The position numbers and the translations under genes are program-made. The notes under the pieces are model-generated. The model ran no database searches and was not told the origin of the DNA. It saw nothing but the letters and a program-made list of their open reading frames with translations. Of a DNA stretch of 5,854 nucleotides, positions 5,478-5,854 are shown one piece after another. The stretch is from Clostridia bacterium (GTDB lineage: Bacteria > Bacillota_E > RBS10-35 > JAJYVN01). The stretch's first letter is position 1. Every line of letters starts with the position of its first letter. The DNA lies in contig DAHWHV010000148.1 in assembly GCA_027335545.1 (NCBI GenBank), forward strand, positions 1-5,854. Direction: 5' to 3'.

Positions 5478-5854
5478 TCAGGCGGCCCGCTCCACGCCGC
5501 CCAGGCAGAGCGCCCCCACCCCCGCCGCGAGCACCAGGGCCGCCAGCAGCAGCATGCCCGGCACCAGGTGGGCGGCGATCAGCCCGAAGCCCGTGTACGC
5601 CAGCACGGTCGACAGGTCGCAGACGCCGCGGAACAGCCCCGTGACGCGGCCGATCCCGCCGGCGGGCACCCCGGCCTGCGCCCAGGAGAGCCAGGTGAGG
5701 GCGGCCAGGGAGACCGCGGCGGAGACCAGCACGCACAGCACCGCCACGGCAAGCGCCCCGTGCAGGGCGGCCAGCGCGCCCAGGGCCAGGGCGGCGACGC
5801 CGGCGGCGGCCGCCAGCAGCCGCGCGGTCCCCAGGCGCGCGGCCAGGCGCGGGG
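5478..5854 (-). CDS. MFS-type transporter, C-terminal part (cut by window edge)
   Basis: The last 124 residues of a membrane protein are visible; the frame is open to the right edge and the start lies outside. Four hydrophobic spans can be drawn at about 11-31, 33-55, 77-95 and 97-118 of the visible part, which would be the last four helices of a 12-helix transporter. The loop ahead of the first span (RLAARLGTARLL, 2-13) resembles the basic loop between helices 8 and 9 of major facilitator proteins. The stretch GRVTGLFRGVCDLSTVLA (68-85), with its G-R-x-x-G and D-L, resembles the helix 10-11 region of bacterial MFS efflux-like proteins. The substrate cannot be told. A GTG at 5747 could look like a start, but the protein clearly continues upstream. 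It converges on the SASP gene with a 69-bp gap and has no evident functional link to it. Confidence 0.7.
   Translation of the reverse strand, partial: PRLAARLGTARLLAAAAGVAALALGALAALHGALAVAVLCVLVSAAVSLAALTWLSWAQAGVPAGGIGRVTGLFRGVCDLSTVLAYTGFGLIAAHLVPGMLLLAALVLAAGVGALCLGGVERAA

Noticed and set aside
5478..5747. The transporter as an 89-residue complete small protein starting with GTG at 5747
   Set aside because: The frame stays open to the window edge with another hydrophobic span and an MFS-like loop upstream, so it is the end of a larger protein.

Overview
The window is about 5.9 kb of very GC-rich bacterial DNA. It carries two complete genes on the minus strand, one small complete gene on the plus strand, and the 3' end of a further minus-strand gene at the right edge. 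The most informative gene for the host is a 78-residue alpha/beta-type small acid-soluble spore protein (SASP) at 5172-5408. It points to an endospore-forming member of the Bacillota despite the high GC. Known high-GC spore formers such as Symbiobacterium, Thermaerobacter or Limnochordia relatives would fit, but the exact lineage cannot be fixed from this sequence.

Layout from left to right. Positions 1-61 form a long stem-loop that contains the stop codon of the first gene. Positions 43-1203 (minus) encode a complete DUF993 protein, an uncharacterised family related to dihydrodipicolinate synthase-type TIM-barrel aldolases. Positions 1204-1385 are a spacer with two overlapping hairpins just behind the next gene. 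Positions 1386-4928 (minus) encode a single-chain pyruvate carboxylase with all three functional parts (biotin carboxylase, carboxyltransferase, biotin carrier) and an unusual N-terminal extension made by an 18-bp tandem repeat. Positions 4929-5171 are a divergent intergenic region with start signals for both flanking genes and a candidate forespore (sigma-G/F type) promoter for the SASP gene. The SASP gene follows on the plus strand. Positions 5409-5477 are a short convergent spacer with a strong imperfect inverted repeat. Positions 5478-5854 (minus) hold the last four membrane spans of a transporter that looks like a major facilitator superfamily (MFS) protein, cut by the window edge.

The genes do not form an obvious pathway. 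Pyruvate carboxylase makes oxaloacetate from pyruvate and feeds the TCA cycle and gluconeogenesis. The DUF993 protein lies downstream on the same strand but is separated by a 182-bp spacer with hairpins, so co-transcription is uncertain. The SASP gene is an independent, probably late-sporulation unit. I see no CRISPR array, tRNA, rRNA, insertion sequence or phage feature, and no clear new system. The points worth a second look are the repeat-built N terminus of the carboxylase, the glycine-rich insertion in the SASP, the DUF993 gene itself, and the structured intergenic regions.
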